This document shows positions 18,401 to 26,013 of a stretch of DNA of 42,831 nucleotides, piece after piece (position 1 is the stretch's first letter; every line of letters begins with the position of its first letter). The DNA lies in NCBI RefSeq assembly GCF_000373925.1, contig NZ_KB892791.1, positions 1 to 42,831 of the forward strand, given 5' to 3'. This stretch comes from Actinopolymorpha alba DSM 45243 (GTDB taxonomy: Bacteria > Actinomycetota > Actinomycetes > Propionibacteriales > Actinopolymorphaceae). Under the pieces are notes generated by a model. That model saw only the letters and a program-made list of their open reading frames with translations, was not told the DNA's origin and ran no database searches. Position numbers and translations under genes: made by a program.

Positions 18401-19579
18401 GCCGACGATGCCGTCCTCGGCCAGCCCGTGGTCGCGCTGGAACGTCCTGATCGCGGCATCGGTGAGGGTCGCGTCCTCACCGTTGGTGACGCCGACGTTG
18501 CCCTTGTACAGCCCGAGGTCCTGCAGCATGTGCTGGATCTCGCGGGTGCCCCAGGTGTCCCGGACGGTGTTGATGGTGCCGGCCGGGCGGGCCCTGCGGA
18601 GCTCGTTCCACTCCGCTGTCGACCGCTGCAGGTCGGAGCCGAAAGTCATCATCGCGTACGTCGCTCGCGCGCGCCGCTCCGAGAGTGCCTGGTTGTACGT
18701 CGGGGGGCCGACGAGGTCGGTGTGCCCGACGACCAGCAGCCTCTCATCGGCGTGTGCGGCGGCGTACTCCGCGACCTGTTGGAGCACATGCCGCATGCAC
18801 GGCTCGACAAACGCCTTGTCGAAGTGGAAGGTGATCGCGAAGACGGTGCCGATCTTCGCGCCGCGCCGCAGCGTGATCGTGACGGAGGCGACCTGGCCGT
18901 CGTCGACGTGCACCGCCGCGGACCCGGTGAGCACCTCCCGTTGACCGGTGGGCGTCTGGTGGTCGTCGACGAGCGCCTCGGCGGTGTAGTCACCGGCCGG
19001 GAACGGGTCGGCGAACCACACGTTCGGGCTGGTCCGGTTGGTGAGCACCCGGGTGAGGTCCGCTCCGGTCTTCTGTTCGGTGCCGCGCACGGTGACCCGG
19101 ACCCGGTCCATGTCGAAGGCCGGGTCACCCTCGACGACGACGGTGACCGCGAGCTTGCCGTTCTCCACGTCCGGAGGAGGGGGCGGCGGGATGACCACGT
19201 CCTCGGTGTCGACCGGTGCGGCCTCGAGGAACTCACGCAGGTCGAACCGGTACTCGAAGACGCGCGGCCGACCGGCCAGCTCGACCACGTCCATGCGTTC
19301 GATCAGCACCTGGTCCACCAGCGTCGCCGAGGTGATGTCGGAGACGAACCCGACCGGCTCACCGGCATGGAACTTCTCCCGCAGCGTGCCGAGGTGCTCA
19401 ACCGTGTCGACGGCGGTGAGGACGCCGGTCAGCCGCACTCGGGCAGCCCGTCGCCCAAAGTCCTGCAGGAAGTCCCCTTCGAGGCCGGGGACGGGGTGGC
19501 GAAGAACCACCTGGTCCTCGTCCACCTCGACCAGCTGGACCTGTTCCAGCTCGAGGTCTCCCAGCATCGGACGCGCCAT
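15476..19579 (-). CDS. 1367-residue hub-adaptor paralogue fused to OmpA-like and peptidoglycan-binding domains
   Basis: Residues 1-120 are clearly related to the separate 178-residue protein two genes upstream (FLQDFGRRAARVRLTG versus LLQDLGRAPTTVTLAG; GFVSDIT versus PFVSDIT; FDLREFLE versus VTLREYIE), a DNA-circularisation-N-like fold. After a proline run (~130) come an Ig-like beta domain, an OmpA-C-like domain (~243-330; HFDKAF, VVGHTDLVG, SERRARATYAM) and a PG_binding_1-like domain (~345-400; REIQHMLQDLGLYKG, GIVGDDTWPVL). A Cys-rich stretch (~465-525), a second proline-rich linker (~655) and a long beta-rich C-terminal half follow. Known folds suggest binding to the cell wall; the fusion is inferred to couple particle baseplate to peptidoglycan of producer or target. 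Confidence 0.75.
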   Translation of the reverse strand: MARPMLGDLELEQVQLVEVDEDQVVLRHPVPGLEGDFLQDFGRRAARVRLTGVLTAVDTVEHLGTLREKFHAGEPVGFVSDITSATLVDQVLIERMDVVELAGRPRVFEYRFDLREFLEAAPVDTEDVVIPPPPPPDVENGKLAVTVVVEGDPAFDMDRVRVTVRGTEQKTGADLTRVLTNRTSPNVWFADPFPAGDYTAEALVDDHQTPTGQREVLTGSAAVHVDDGQVASVTITLRRGAKIGTVFAITFHFDKAFVEPCMRHVLQQVAEYAAAHADERLLVVGHTDLVGPPTYNQALSERRARATYAMMTFGSDLQRSTAEWNELRRARPAGTINTVRDTWGTREIQHMLQDLGLYKGNVGVTNGEDATLTDAAIRTFQRDHGLAEDGIVGDDTWPVLIETYLGQEPIALDTGQLMANRNDAGCDSGPLRWLGCSEQDPVLNTEDAWRPNRRTELMFVHESTMPCQVPKPATLDQVPDGAGGGGWCLDDGTATVVDGFVVPWGTACPTGSPDPHRPWCRQPAEPGSFLVKGAIHFEDGTPFQGTYVLIAADGEYLDGEVPKTAGATHAGTPVPGRTQADGTFAYAKQKGPGTFTIAVDGPIVVSAGQALEDVKGNAVCFRLTGEGDADIVVVDRAVAFVQPSIVVPDGPVLDQPPQPAPPQPPPPQPTVTAKDAVVVVRKPYTNPARRPVVLKVSTAFKGSGTFTVSKAGSIRFFDAVTAGNAVASGTVFTSDQLVAGVTVFAEGAKASDKVGDVVLKLSLIVDGKKGLSATKPMTAVELFLDIHQSRTSTTRAPAPLAAAQKVNPGRFVHVQDAGFHHGRAMLTVRPPKPSDFKGALVLQALDAKDANPRERLFAAGFEVAAAGQASLGASTKPTVPIPAAGTTFWVEGVRVSAAQHDSGFQLGIDGVEPDGDRVALTVVQFSNLRATIPGTPPNTARLGNALPAGHVFTVGANGFDEDPTVNTPLPLVENSVVPAAPVVLTVQVAPAGTPVRWDAMRAAGVPAASGGDDAASIVALHAAKKPTITRTPGNDLRATLLTDNTGTFHLRPFVDCNGNNTFDYHIDREPSMVLNLVLGRATLFLDSSIPHNNFVAAGTVGGGISMSSGAFDIANPGTAAVHLNAQVDVVTGGADGRRVIDQFFAGWFNNVVGPALFTQTYTDPTPPGAVHVEPFVFASNGAAATGPGREFVPGDPAPVLVAPPILDSGRATPGTGGDTAALSTSRIRGRTPRPVGQRWIVEAVDSPGVPPGLVGGTHPVVGAARLTGFVTRLRFTCYLNLWTNTSRASGASGHPADRQYAVLERVVWQIDGRWSINPATGAVAIVTNPATVISNQVKTSPAVAVARTREEVRPPAAVPLAVKDARA

Positions 19580-19581
19580 GT

Positions 19582-19998
19582 CTATGCCTTGAGCGAGTTG
19601 AGGTGCGCGACGATGGCGTCGATCAGGCCGATGAGTTCGGTCTTCACATCGCCGACGGACGGCAGGCCGGTGACCACGGAGGCGACGTCACCGATCGAGT
19701 CGATGGCGGATCCCTCGTCCGGCAGGATCTTCTTCGCCGCCTCCAGGAGTGCCGGAAGCTTGCTGGTGAACTCCGACACCTCGGCGAGCCCGGGGATGTT
19801 CCCGACGTCGAGCTTGTCGATCTCCGTCCGCAGCTTGCCCAGCAGACCGGTGAGCAGGTCAATGAGTTCGTTCACCTGCGGCACCAGGGCGGCGATCGCG
19901 TTGATCGCGGGCTTGATCGTCGCAACGTTGTCGTCGAGGAACTTCTTGAAGTCGTCGAGCACGTCCTTGAGTTGCTCGAACAACGTCTGGTCGGCCAT
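19582..19998 (-). CDS. Short helical protein in the tail-like operon
   Basis: A 138-residue, almost wholly alpha-helical protein with heptad-like Leu/Ile/Val spacing (LKDVLDDFKKFLDDN, VNELIDLLTGLLGKLRTEI, LPALLEAAKKIL). It has no membrane segment or signal. It lies between the two adaptor paralogues, ending two bases before the giant fusion gene. Helical bundles at this place in phage tails are tape-measure or tape-measure-chaperone-like, but 138 residues would span only a very short tube, so a coiled-coil scaffold or tube-lumen protein is as likely. Confidence 0.6.
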   Translation of the reverse strand: MADQTLFEQLKDVLDDFKKFLDDNVATIKPAINAIAALVPQVNELIDLLTGLLGKLRTEIDKLDVGNIPGLAEVSEFTSKLPALLEAAKKILPDEGSAIDSIGDVASVVTGLPSVGDVKTELIGLIDAIVAHLNSLKA

Positions 19999-20013
19999 CG
20001 TTCGGACTCCCGT

Positions 20014-20550
20014 CTACTGCGTCTTGTTGGCTTCGGTGAGGCGACCGAGCAGCTCGGTCAGCGGCTGCACGAACCGCTCCAGCCCGGTGGCGAAGGGCAG
20101 GGCGAGGTCCAGACCGTCGACGATCCCGTCCAGCAGGTCGCCGGCCTCGCCGAGGATGTCGGCGTCGAGGGCGTCGGTGGACGCGGGCTCGACCGGTTCG
20201 ATGTACTCGCGCAACGTGACGACGTACGCGTACCTGTCCGGTGTGCCGGCCAGCTGGCGGACCTGCAGGTCGTCGATCAGCACCCTCTCGATGGCACAGT
20301 CGGTGGTGATGTCGGAGACGAACGGAACGCTTTTGCCGGTGCGCAGGTCCTTCTTCAGGGTCTCCACCAACTCGAGCGCCTTCGGGTCGGTCGCCACGCC
20401 CGCCAACGTGACCGTGGTCGGTGCCCGGCCCAGGTCCTGCAGCAGGCTGCCGTCCTTGCCGGGTGGCTTGTGCTCGGCGAGCGCACGCAGGTCCGCGGTG
20501 CCGATCTCCTGCACCTGCGGAAGCTCCGTCCCCGCCACCATCGGCCGCAT
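20014..20550 (-). CDS. DNA-circularisation-N-like tail hub adaptor (Mu gp43 position)
   Basis: A 178-residue protein. Residues ~30-120 share a domain with the N-terminus of the 1367-residue protein (QDLGRAPTTVTLAGVA, SVPFVSDITTDCAIERVLID, YVVTLREYIE). In Mu-like tails this family sits between tape measure and hub and helps close the tube end. The rest (120-178) is helical and acidic (ILGEAGDLLDGIVDGLDLA). It begins three bases after the preceding gene. The two paralogues bracket the short helical protein, which suggests a layered hub. Confidence 0.65.
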   Translation of the reverse strand: MRPMVAGTELPQVQEIGTADLRALAEHKPPGKDGSLLQDLGRAPTTVTLAGVATDPKALELVETLKKDLRTGKSVPFVSDITTDCAIERVLIDDLQVRQLAGTPDRYAYVVTLREYIEPVEPASTDALDADILGEAGDLLDGIVDGLDLALPFATGLERFVQPLTELLGRLTEANKTQ

Positions 20551-20553
20551 GCC

Positions 20554-21849
20554 TCACACTCCGATCCCGTAGCGCCGGGCCGCGTCGCGCAGCACCCGCT
20601 CGACGGCGGCCTCCACGCGGTCGTCGTCGACCCGTCCGGAGTGCGCGTCGTTCGGCACGCGTCGCGCGTCGGTAGTCCCCTCCCGACCCTCGCGTGCCCA
20701 CGCACCGATCCCTCTCGGGTCGGCGTAGCGGGCTTCCTCGGTGGTTCGCGACGTGACGGGGCGCGGGCGCCCCTCCTCCGGTCGGGCGACTCTGCCTCCG
20801 CTCACCGGCGCCGCGCCCTCGTCCACCGATTCCGCACCCTCGCCGACCGGCGCCGCGCCCGCGCGCACCGGCGCCGCGCCCCCGCCCGCCGGCGCCGCGC
20901 CCCCGCCCGCCGGCGCCGCGTCGCCCCGCCGATTCGGGTGGGCCACCCGTCCGCGTTCGTCGAACTCCCGCGACGTAGGTCGCCCTCGCTCACCGGCACC
21001 ATCTGCTGCGCCGAGGCGGCGCCGTCCCTTTCGGCCGGGTGGCCGGACGACCGGTGACGGTGCGGCGGCGACAGCCCCCCGGTGCTGGTCCGCGGCTCCG
21101 ACGACGTCGGGCTCGGCCGCGATCCGGCCGCGCGCCACCGGAGCCGAACCAGCGAGCAGATCGGTAGGTGCGGGCGGGCCTGGACGAGGCGGGCGGCGAA
21201 GGGACGCGTCGACGTCGAAGCCGAGCCGGCGGGACAGCGCCGACGTCGACCACGCCCTCCCCGGCATCGGTGACATCGGTGGCATCGCTGGCAGGCCCGG
21301 TGTCGCTGACAGGCCTGGTGTCGTACCGCATCCCACAGGCGGTACGACCGCGCGGCTCCCGCGGCCGACAGGTCGCTTCGGTGGCAGCTCCCCCGCCAGA
21401 GCACGAAGCTGTGCGGTCCCGACCCGGCAGGTCGGGTCCTCCCGTACCGCGCGTGCCGCCGGCCGCTCCGGTGACCGATCAGCGGCTGGTCGCCGGACTC
21501 GATGCCCCGGAGGGCAGGCCCGATCGGAGTCGACCGAGGCGCCCCGCGACGCCGGGGACTGTGGAGCCCGAGGATCCCCTGCCGGGTTCGACGTACGGGT
21601 CCGATGATCCGAGGTGGAAGGAGACGCCTCGCCCAAGTCGTCGACGCCGCCCTGGGAGACCTCGGGTCGAGGACCGGACAGGGCAGGACCGAGGACTGGA
21701 TGGGCGAGGAGGGACGGCACCACGCAGGCGGCGGCGCACACCCGGGTGAGGGCGGCGTCGACCTCGCTCACGGGCCCAAGGGACCGCGCCAGGTCGCGAC
21801 GGCCCGCGGCGGGGGCGGCGCCGAGGTCGGGGATCACCGAGATGCTCAT
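20554..21849 (-). CDS. Pro/Ala/Gly/Arg-rich, probably disordered protein in the tape-measure slot
   Basis: A 431-residue protein with ATGA coupling to the chaperone gene. Only the ends look folded: MSISVIPDLG at the start and a helical VEAAVERVLRDAARRYGIGV at the end. The middle is low-complexity, with PAGGGAAPAGGGAAP (~315-335) encoded by tandem 21-bp repeats. In Mu/PBSX-like operons the gene after the tail chaperone is the tape measure, but this composition is not helical, so synteny and sequence disagree. The C-terminal helix might dock in the tube or hub. No homologue is recognised. Confidence 0.6.
   Translation of the reverse strand: MSISVIPDLGAAPAAGRRDLARSLGPVSEVDAALTRVCAAACVVPSLLAHPVLGPALSGPRPEVSQGGVDDLGEASPSTSDHRTRTSNPAGDPRAPQSPASRGASVDSDRACPPGHRVRRPAADRSPERPAARAVREDPTCRVGTAQLRALAGELPPKRPVGRGSRAVVPPVGCGTTPGLSATPGLPAMPPMSPMPGRAWSTSALSRRLGFDVDASLRRPPRPGPPAPTDLLAGSAPVARGRIAAEPDVVGAADQHRGAVAAAPSPVVRPPGRKGRRRLGAADGAGERGRPTSREFDERGRVAHPNRRGDAAPAGGGAAPAGGGAAPVRAGAAPVGEGAESVDEGAAPVSGGRVARPEEGRPRPVTSRTTEEARYADPRGIGAWAREGREGTTDARRVPNDAHSGRVDDDRVEAAVERVLRDAARRYGIGV
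20834..20934. repeat. GC-rich tandem repeat tract inside the disordered-protein gene
   Basis: A 21-bp unit built on GCCCCCGCCCGCCGGCGCC occurs twice head-to-tail near 20876-20917, with degenerate relatives on either side (GGCGCCGCGCCC blocks back to about 20850). The unit length is a multiple of three, so copy-number change would lengthen or shorten the Ala/Pro/Gly-rich segment without frameshift. Confidence 0.7.
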
Positions 21850-22298
21850 GCGACTTCAGCTCCGCGCCCGGACATCTCGACGTACATCAGAATCTGACCG
21901 ATCGTCATCGCGCTGACGTCCTCGGCCGTCCAGCCGAACTCATCGGCCAGGACGAAGCACGCCTTCGCCAACGGGGTCTGGACCAGCTCGGCGAGCCGGT
22001 CGCGTGGGGTGTCGATGCCGCTCACCCGGTTCACCTCGTCGACCAGAAAGCGCGCGAGCCCGGCAGGTAGCCGGCCGGCCTGTTCGACAGTGAGCGCGGG
22101 CGCCACCAGAGCCTGCTGGATCATCAACCCGGCGGCGAGCTCGCGGTCCTCGCGAGCGGCGTGCGCGATTCGTTGTACGTCCCGGACGGTGAGCGGGCGG
22201 ATCGTCACCGAGCCGGACAGCCCGCCGAGACCCGCCGGCAGCGCCACCTCGTGTTCGAGCGCGCTGCCGGCGAGCAGTTCCTCCGCAGTGAGCGACAT
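21846..22298 (-). CDS. Tail-assembly-chaperone-like protein
   Basis: A 150-residue protein with VTIRPLTVRDVQRIAHAAR, then VAPALTVEQAGRLPAGL, and FGWTAEDVSAMTIGQILMY at the C-terminus. This matches the layout of phage tail chaperones that bind the tape measure before the tube is built. I start at ATG 22298 because GAGG is eight bases upstream; GTG 22307 would have the SD overlapping it. No frameshift slippery site was evident at the 3' end; the following gene starts by ATGA overlap instead. Confidence 0.65.
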   Translation of the reverse strand: MSLTAEELLAGSALEHEVALPAGLGGLSGSVTIRPLTVRDVQRIAHAAREDRELAAGLMIQQALVAPALTVEQAGRLPAGLARFLVDEVNRVSGIDTPRDRLAELVQTPLAKACFVLADEFGWTAEDVSAMTIGQILMYVEMSGRGAEVA

Positions 22299-22308
22299 GG
22301 CCTGCACC

Positions 22309-22860
22309 TCACGCGAAACTGACGTTCATCGGCGGGGCTTCGCCGCCACCGCCGGTGCCGGAGCCCTCGCGGTCGACGACTCGGATGGTGAGCGCCTTGA
22401 AACACAGGTTCTCCATCACGAACTCGTCCTCGGGCAAGGTGAAGTGCCAGTTCTGGAACCTCACTCCGCCGATCTCCAACGACAGCGAGTTCGCCGGCCT
22501 GGCCGGATCCTTCAACTGCAGCGTGATGCTGAACGCCGGCTGGACGTAGGGCTCGGCCAGGGCACTCGGCGAGACGCCGCGGCCGAGCAGCAGGAACAGC
22601 AAGGCGCCGTTGACATAGGCCCGGCCAACACTGCCGGAGATGGCGATGTCGCCCGGCGACAACGACACCGGGTGCCGGCGGCCGACCTCGTAGAACTCCT
22701 TCAGTGCGGTGTCAACCCGCACCTGCACGTCGGTCAGGCGCCCGACGGTCTGGATCGCGAACGTGTCCACGACGGCTTTGGCGTCAGCGCCCTCGGGCGT
22801 GTCCTCACTCGCCAGCGTGAGCGTGCCGTGGGCACCGGTGAATACCTCTGTGAGTGCCAT
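22309..22860 (-). CDS. Tail tube protein
   Basis: A 183-residue protein directly after the sheath gene (eight-base gap, AAGGGAT before the ATG). Beta-rich, with VDTFAIQTVGRLTDVQVRVDTAL, then GDIAISGSVGRAYVNGALL, and the late segments FSITLQLKDP and RFQNWHFTLPEDEFVMENLCFKAL. That final segment, 'we describe the property and keep the conformation', is typical of Mu gpM/XkdM-like tube proteins. It would polymerise as hexameric rings inside the sheath. The C-terminal tail is Gly-rich (GTGGGGEAPP). Confidence 0.75.
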   Translation of the reverse strand: MALTEVFTGAHGTLTLASEDTPEGADAKAVVDTFAIQTVGRLTDVQVRVDTALKEFYEVGRRHPVSLSPGDIAISGSVGRAYVNGALLFLLLGRGVSPSALAEPYVQPAFSITLQLKDPARPANSLSLEIGGVRFQNWHFTLPEDEFVMENLCFKALTIRVVDREGSGTGGGGEAPPMNVSFA

Positions 22861-22868
22861 GGGATCCC

Positions 22869-24527
22869 TTACTCGAGGAACATCGTGACCTTGATGAAGT
22901 CGATGCTGAACGTCGGCTGGATAGTCAGGTCGACGAGCGCCTGGCCGCGGATCTCGTCGTCGCGGGACGCGTGGACGTCGAGCGTGTAGCTGACGAGCAT
23001 CTCGTCCTCGACCATCGTGGTGAGGAAGCTGTTGATGCTGGCCCGCAGCGCTCCACGCACGCGTTCGTTGTTGAGCAGTCCGATGTAGGGCGTGGCCGCG
23101 CTGCGGACGCCGATCTTGGCGTAGTCGACGATCCGGCGGGTGGTGATCTGCGTCCACGCGGTGACCGTGGAGGTGGTGATGCCGCGGACGATCCGGAAGC
23201 CCTGCCGCTTCTCCAGGGTGAGGATCCGGCTCAGCACCAGTTGCTTCAGCTCCGCGTTGGTGAAGTCGTACTCGAGACCGTCCACCGCCAGCACCTTGTT
23301 GGTCAGGCTGATGTGTGGCGGCTGCGACGACAACAGCCCGGCGATCGCGGCCGCCGCGTACGCGCCGGGGAGTACGACGTCGGCCGGTGGGCTCTGGGAC
23401 CGGTCTGATGCACGGACACCGGGGGCGACGAACACCAGCCGGTCGCTGTTGAGCGAGTGCCCGGAAGCAGCGGACAGGAAGGCCGTCCGGTCACCAGCCA
23501 ACGCGGTGCCGACCACGGCGATCCGTTCGCGCTTGATCTCGTCGCCGGACGCCGCCGCGCAGTGCGCCGCGAGGCTGTCGCCGAAGCTCTGGTCCTGGCC
23601 CGCGGCGACGATCAGGTGGGCGTCGACACCGAGAAGTGCTTCGAGCCCGCTGTCGTAATCGGCGCCCGCGGCGCCGTTCTCGCCACCGACCAGCGGCGTC
23701 GCGACGATCACATTCGGCAGCTCGCCCGAATTCCCCAGGTCGGTCGCGGTCACCAGCTGCGACGGCGCGAGCGGATTGGTGAGATCGGCGATCAGGTCGT
23801 CGCCGGACACCACGTTGTACTCCTCGACGGCCGAGACGCCGAGCTTCACGGTGACCTTCTTGGCGGCCGACTTCTCCACTGTGTAGGTCGCCAGCACGGT
23901 GTCGCTCGCGCCCGGCGCGGTGCCGAACGTGAGCTCGCCGGTGGTGGTGTTCACCCCCACCTGGGTCGGGCTCGGCGTGGCGTCGTACACGATCCCCGGC
24001 ACCCGGTCAGCTCCACCGGCGCCCGGTCGTACGACGATCCGGTTCACCGCGCTCTGCACGACCGGTGCGTGGGCAAGCGTCAGCGGCGTCCCGGCGACGG
24101 TCTCCTCGCGGACCACGGCGTTCGCCGTCGCGGTCGACACCGAGACCGTGAGGTCGTTGCCCCACGTCCCCGGCGTCTTCGCGGCGATCCGCACGCAGTC
24201 ACCGCTCGGCGACGCGAGGTCCAGGGTGGCCGCGGCGGCGTTGGGGTCGGCGATCCGCACCGCCCAGACCGTGCTGGCACCGAACCGGTAGGCCTGCTCC
24301 AGCGCACGGGTCAGCGTGAGCACGCCGGGTGCGCCCGCCACCCAACGGTCGTATGCGCCGAACCTCGCGACCGCGTCCGCGTAGCTGCCGAGAAGCTGCG
24401 GAACGCCGATCGGGCCCTTCGCGGCGGTACCCACGACTCCGACGTTCCCGACGGTGATGGCGCCAGGTGTGATCAGCGCCTCGGGTCGTACCTCGATGAG
24501 TACGCCGGGCAGTACTGCTTCGGTCAT
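22869..24527 (-). CDS. Contractile tail sheath protein
   Basis: A 552-residue protein with sheath-family landmarks: N-terminal VLPGVLIEVRP and GVVGTAAKGPIGVPQLLGSY, TPGTWGNDLTV (~140), a central domain with LVGGENGAAGADYDSGLEALL and NSDRLVFVAPG, and the conserved C-terminus (KRQGFRIVRGIT, ITTRRIVDYAKIGVR, GQALVDLTIQPTFSIDFIKVTMFLE). It forms the outer sheath that contracts and drives the tube. GGAAGAG precedes the ATG. Length is within the usual 350-650. Confidence 0.92.
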   Translation of the reverse strand: MTEAVLPGVLIEVRPEALITPGAITVGNVGVVGTAAKGPIGVPQLLGSYADAVARFGAYDRWVAGAPGVLTLTRALEQAYRFGASTVWAVRIADPNAAAATLDLASPSGDCVRIAAKTPGTWGNDLTVSVSTATANAVVREETVAGTPLTLAHAPVVQSAVNRIVVRPGAGGADRVPGIVYDATPSPTQVGVNTTTGELTFGTAPGASDTVLATYTVEKSAAKKVTVKLGVSAVEEYNVVSGDDLIADLTNPLAPSQLVTATDLGNSGELPNVIVATPLVGGENGAAGADYDSGLEALLGVDAHLIVAAGQDQSFGDSLAAHCAAASGDEIKRERIAVVGTALAGDRTAFLSAASGHSLNSDRLVFVAPGVRASDRSQSPPADVVLPGAYAAAAIAGLLSSQPPHISLTNKVLAVDGLEYDFTNAELKQLVLSRILTLEKRQGFRIVRGITTSTVTAWTQITTRRIVDYAKIGVRSAATPYIGLLNNERVRGALRASINSFLTTMVEDEMLVSYTLDVHASRDDEIRGQALVDLTIQPTFSIDFIKVTMFLE

Positions 24528-24543
24528 CTCTTCCTTCTCTCAG

Positions 24544-25761
24544 TCACGGTGCGTTGACCCGCAGGTAGGCGACGGCGGTCTGGTCGAGCCCGGTCGACGG
24601 TCCCGGCGAAGCCGTGTAGGTGACGGTCAGCCGGTCATCGGGACCGGCCAGCACGATCGGCCGGTCGAGGCACCGGTCGTATCCGGTGTAGGAGTCGGTG
24701 GTGCCGTCGGTGTTCCAGTCACCGAGGTCGAGGGTGTCGCCGGACAAGCCGATCCCGGCGAAGAAGTCGGCGAAGGTGACCGTCACGTCCGCGTCGGTGG
24801 CCGCCGGGGAGGACCCGCCGGTGGCGTCGAGGAAGCCGGGGAGGTCGGGCAGGTGCGTCACCGGTCCCGCCGCCGCGCTGCTCCGGGTGACGACCACGGT
24901 GCCGCCCGGAACCGGTCCGGGGGTGAACACGAGGGCCGAGAGGCGTCCTACCGTGGCCGGTCCGCGGATCCGAAGCGCCGGCGCCCCCTCGTCGTCCCAG
25001 CGGACCATCCCGTCGGTCAGGGTCTGCGTCTCGCGGTCCGGGCTACCCGCCTGCTCGGGGTCGAGCGTGACCGGGATCGCGACGATCAGGCTGTCGGCGT
25101 CGTCGGTGTCGACGTAGGAGTACTCGTAGAGAACGTCGTAGCTCGTCGTCTTCCGCCAACCGGCCACACTCTCGACCCGCTCGGCCAGCGTGGTCTCGAC
25201 GGCGGCGAAGCGCAGGAACCCGGCCTGCCGAAGCACGTCCCGGTCGTCGAGCAGGTCGGCCTGCAGCACCGTGACGGCGGTGTCGACGGCCGGCGCCGTC
25301 ACTCCCCAGAGCTGGAACCGCACCCGTGCGTCGATCCGACCGCCCCGCAGCGTACGCATGCCCAGCACGTGCGTCGGCTCGGTACCGCGTTGGTTGCCGA
25401 GGCCGACCAGCTTCTCCCGGATCCGTTCCAGGGTGACGTTCGAGTCCGGCAGGGAAGGCGCGGCCAGCGGGAGCCGGGCACCGAGCTCGCCCAACATGTC
25501 GTTCACCACGTCGGTCAACGCAGGCCCGGCCATGGCAGCCCCCTCGATACGCGCGGTGCGCTCACCGAGGCACCAATCGATGAACCGAGCCACGTCGCTC
25601 GGGCGCCGCCAGACCTGTCGCTCCCCTGTCGCCGTGTCGACGACCGAGCCCCGCCACCTGGAACCTCCGGCATCCCCCGCGTCGCCGTCGCGCAGGACCC
25701 GCACGACGAACGAGCGCGCGGAGACCGGGCCCGCCTCCGACGTGTCCCAATCTGGCGCCAT
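24544..25761 (-). CDS. Protein upstream of sheath, possible tail terminator
   Basis: A 405-residue protein. I choose ATG 25761 (MAPDWDTSEAGP), with GGAGGA nine bases upstream, over the upstream ATG 25911 whose extra 50 residues look non-coding. Residues ~13-62 form a small module (SFVVRVLRDGD, RWRGSVVDTATGERQ, DVARFIDWCLG) found as an N-terminal unit on unrelated actinobacterial proteins. The second half includes RVRFQLWGVTAPAVDTAVTVLQADLL and DVLYEYSYVDTDDADSLIV, which could be a terminator fold; an acidic beta-rich domain follows. Mu and P2 also encode terminator-type genes upstream of sheath. Function is inferred from place only. Confidence 0.55.
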   Translation of the reverse strand: MAPDWDTSEAGPVSARSFVVRVLRDGDAGDAGGSRWRGSVVDTATGERQVWRRPSDVARFIDWCLGERTARIEGAAMAGPALTDVVNDMLGELGARLPLAAPSLPDSNVTLERIREKLVGLGNQRGTEPTHVLGMRTLRGGRIDARVRFQLWGVTAPAVDTAVTVLQADLLDDRDVLRQAGFLRFAAVETTLAERVESVAGWRKTTSYDVLYEYSYVDTDDADSLIVAIPVTLDPEQAGSPDRETQTLTDGMVRWDDEGAPALRIRGPATVGRLSALVFTPGPVPGGTVVVTRSSAAAGPVTHLPDLPGFLDATGGSSPAATDADVTVTFADFFAGIGLSGDTLDLGDWNTDGTTDSYTGYDRCLDRPIVLAGPDDRLTVTYTASPGPSTGLDQTAVAYLRVNAP

Positions 25762-26013
25762 ACCACCGGGTCCTCCGCTGTCCTGCCGTTCACGATGGTC
25801 AAGGGATACAGCGCTGGTGTCGCGCGGATGTCTTCGTGGCGTCTCGCCTACGTCCGCGACGCCGGGCACGATGCGAGGGGCCGCGAGCAGGCGACACACG
25901 TCGAGACACATCCGGGTGCGGACGCCTTGTGGCGTGAAGGGATGAGGCTTTCGAGGTTCTGCGACGGCCGCCTGACATGCGCGTCCGGCGGTGATTCCTC
26001 CGGCGGCTCCGCG

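Noticed and set aside
13579-24527. A type VI secretion system
   Set aside because: There is no membrane complex (TssJLM), no ClpV, the sheath is single-chain phage-type, and hub and spike are separate genes as in phages.
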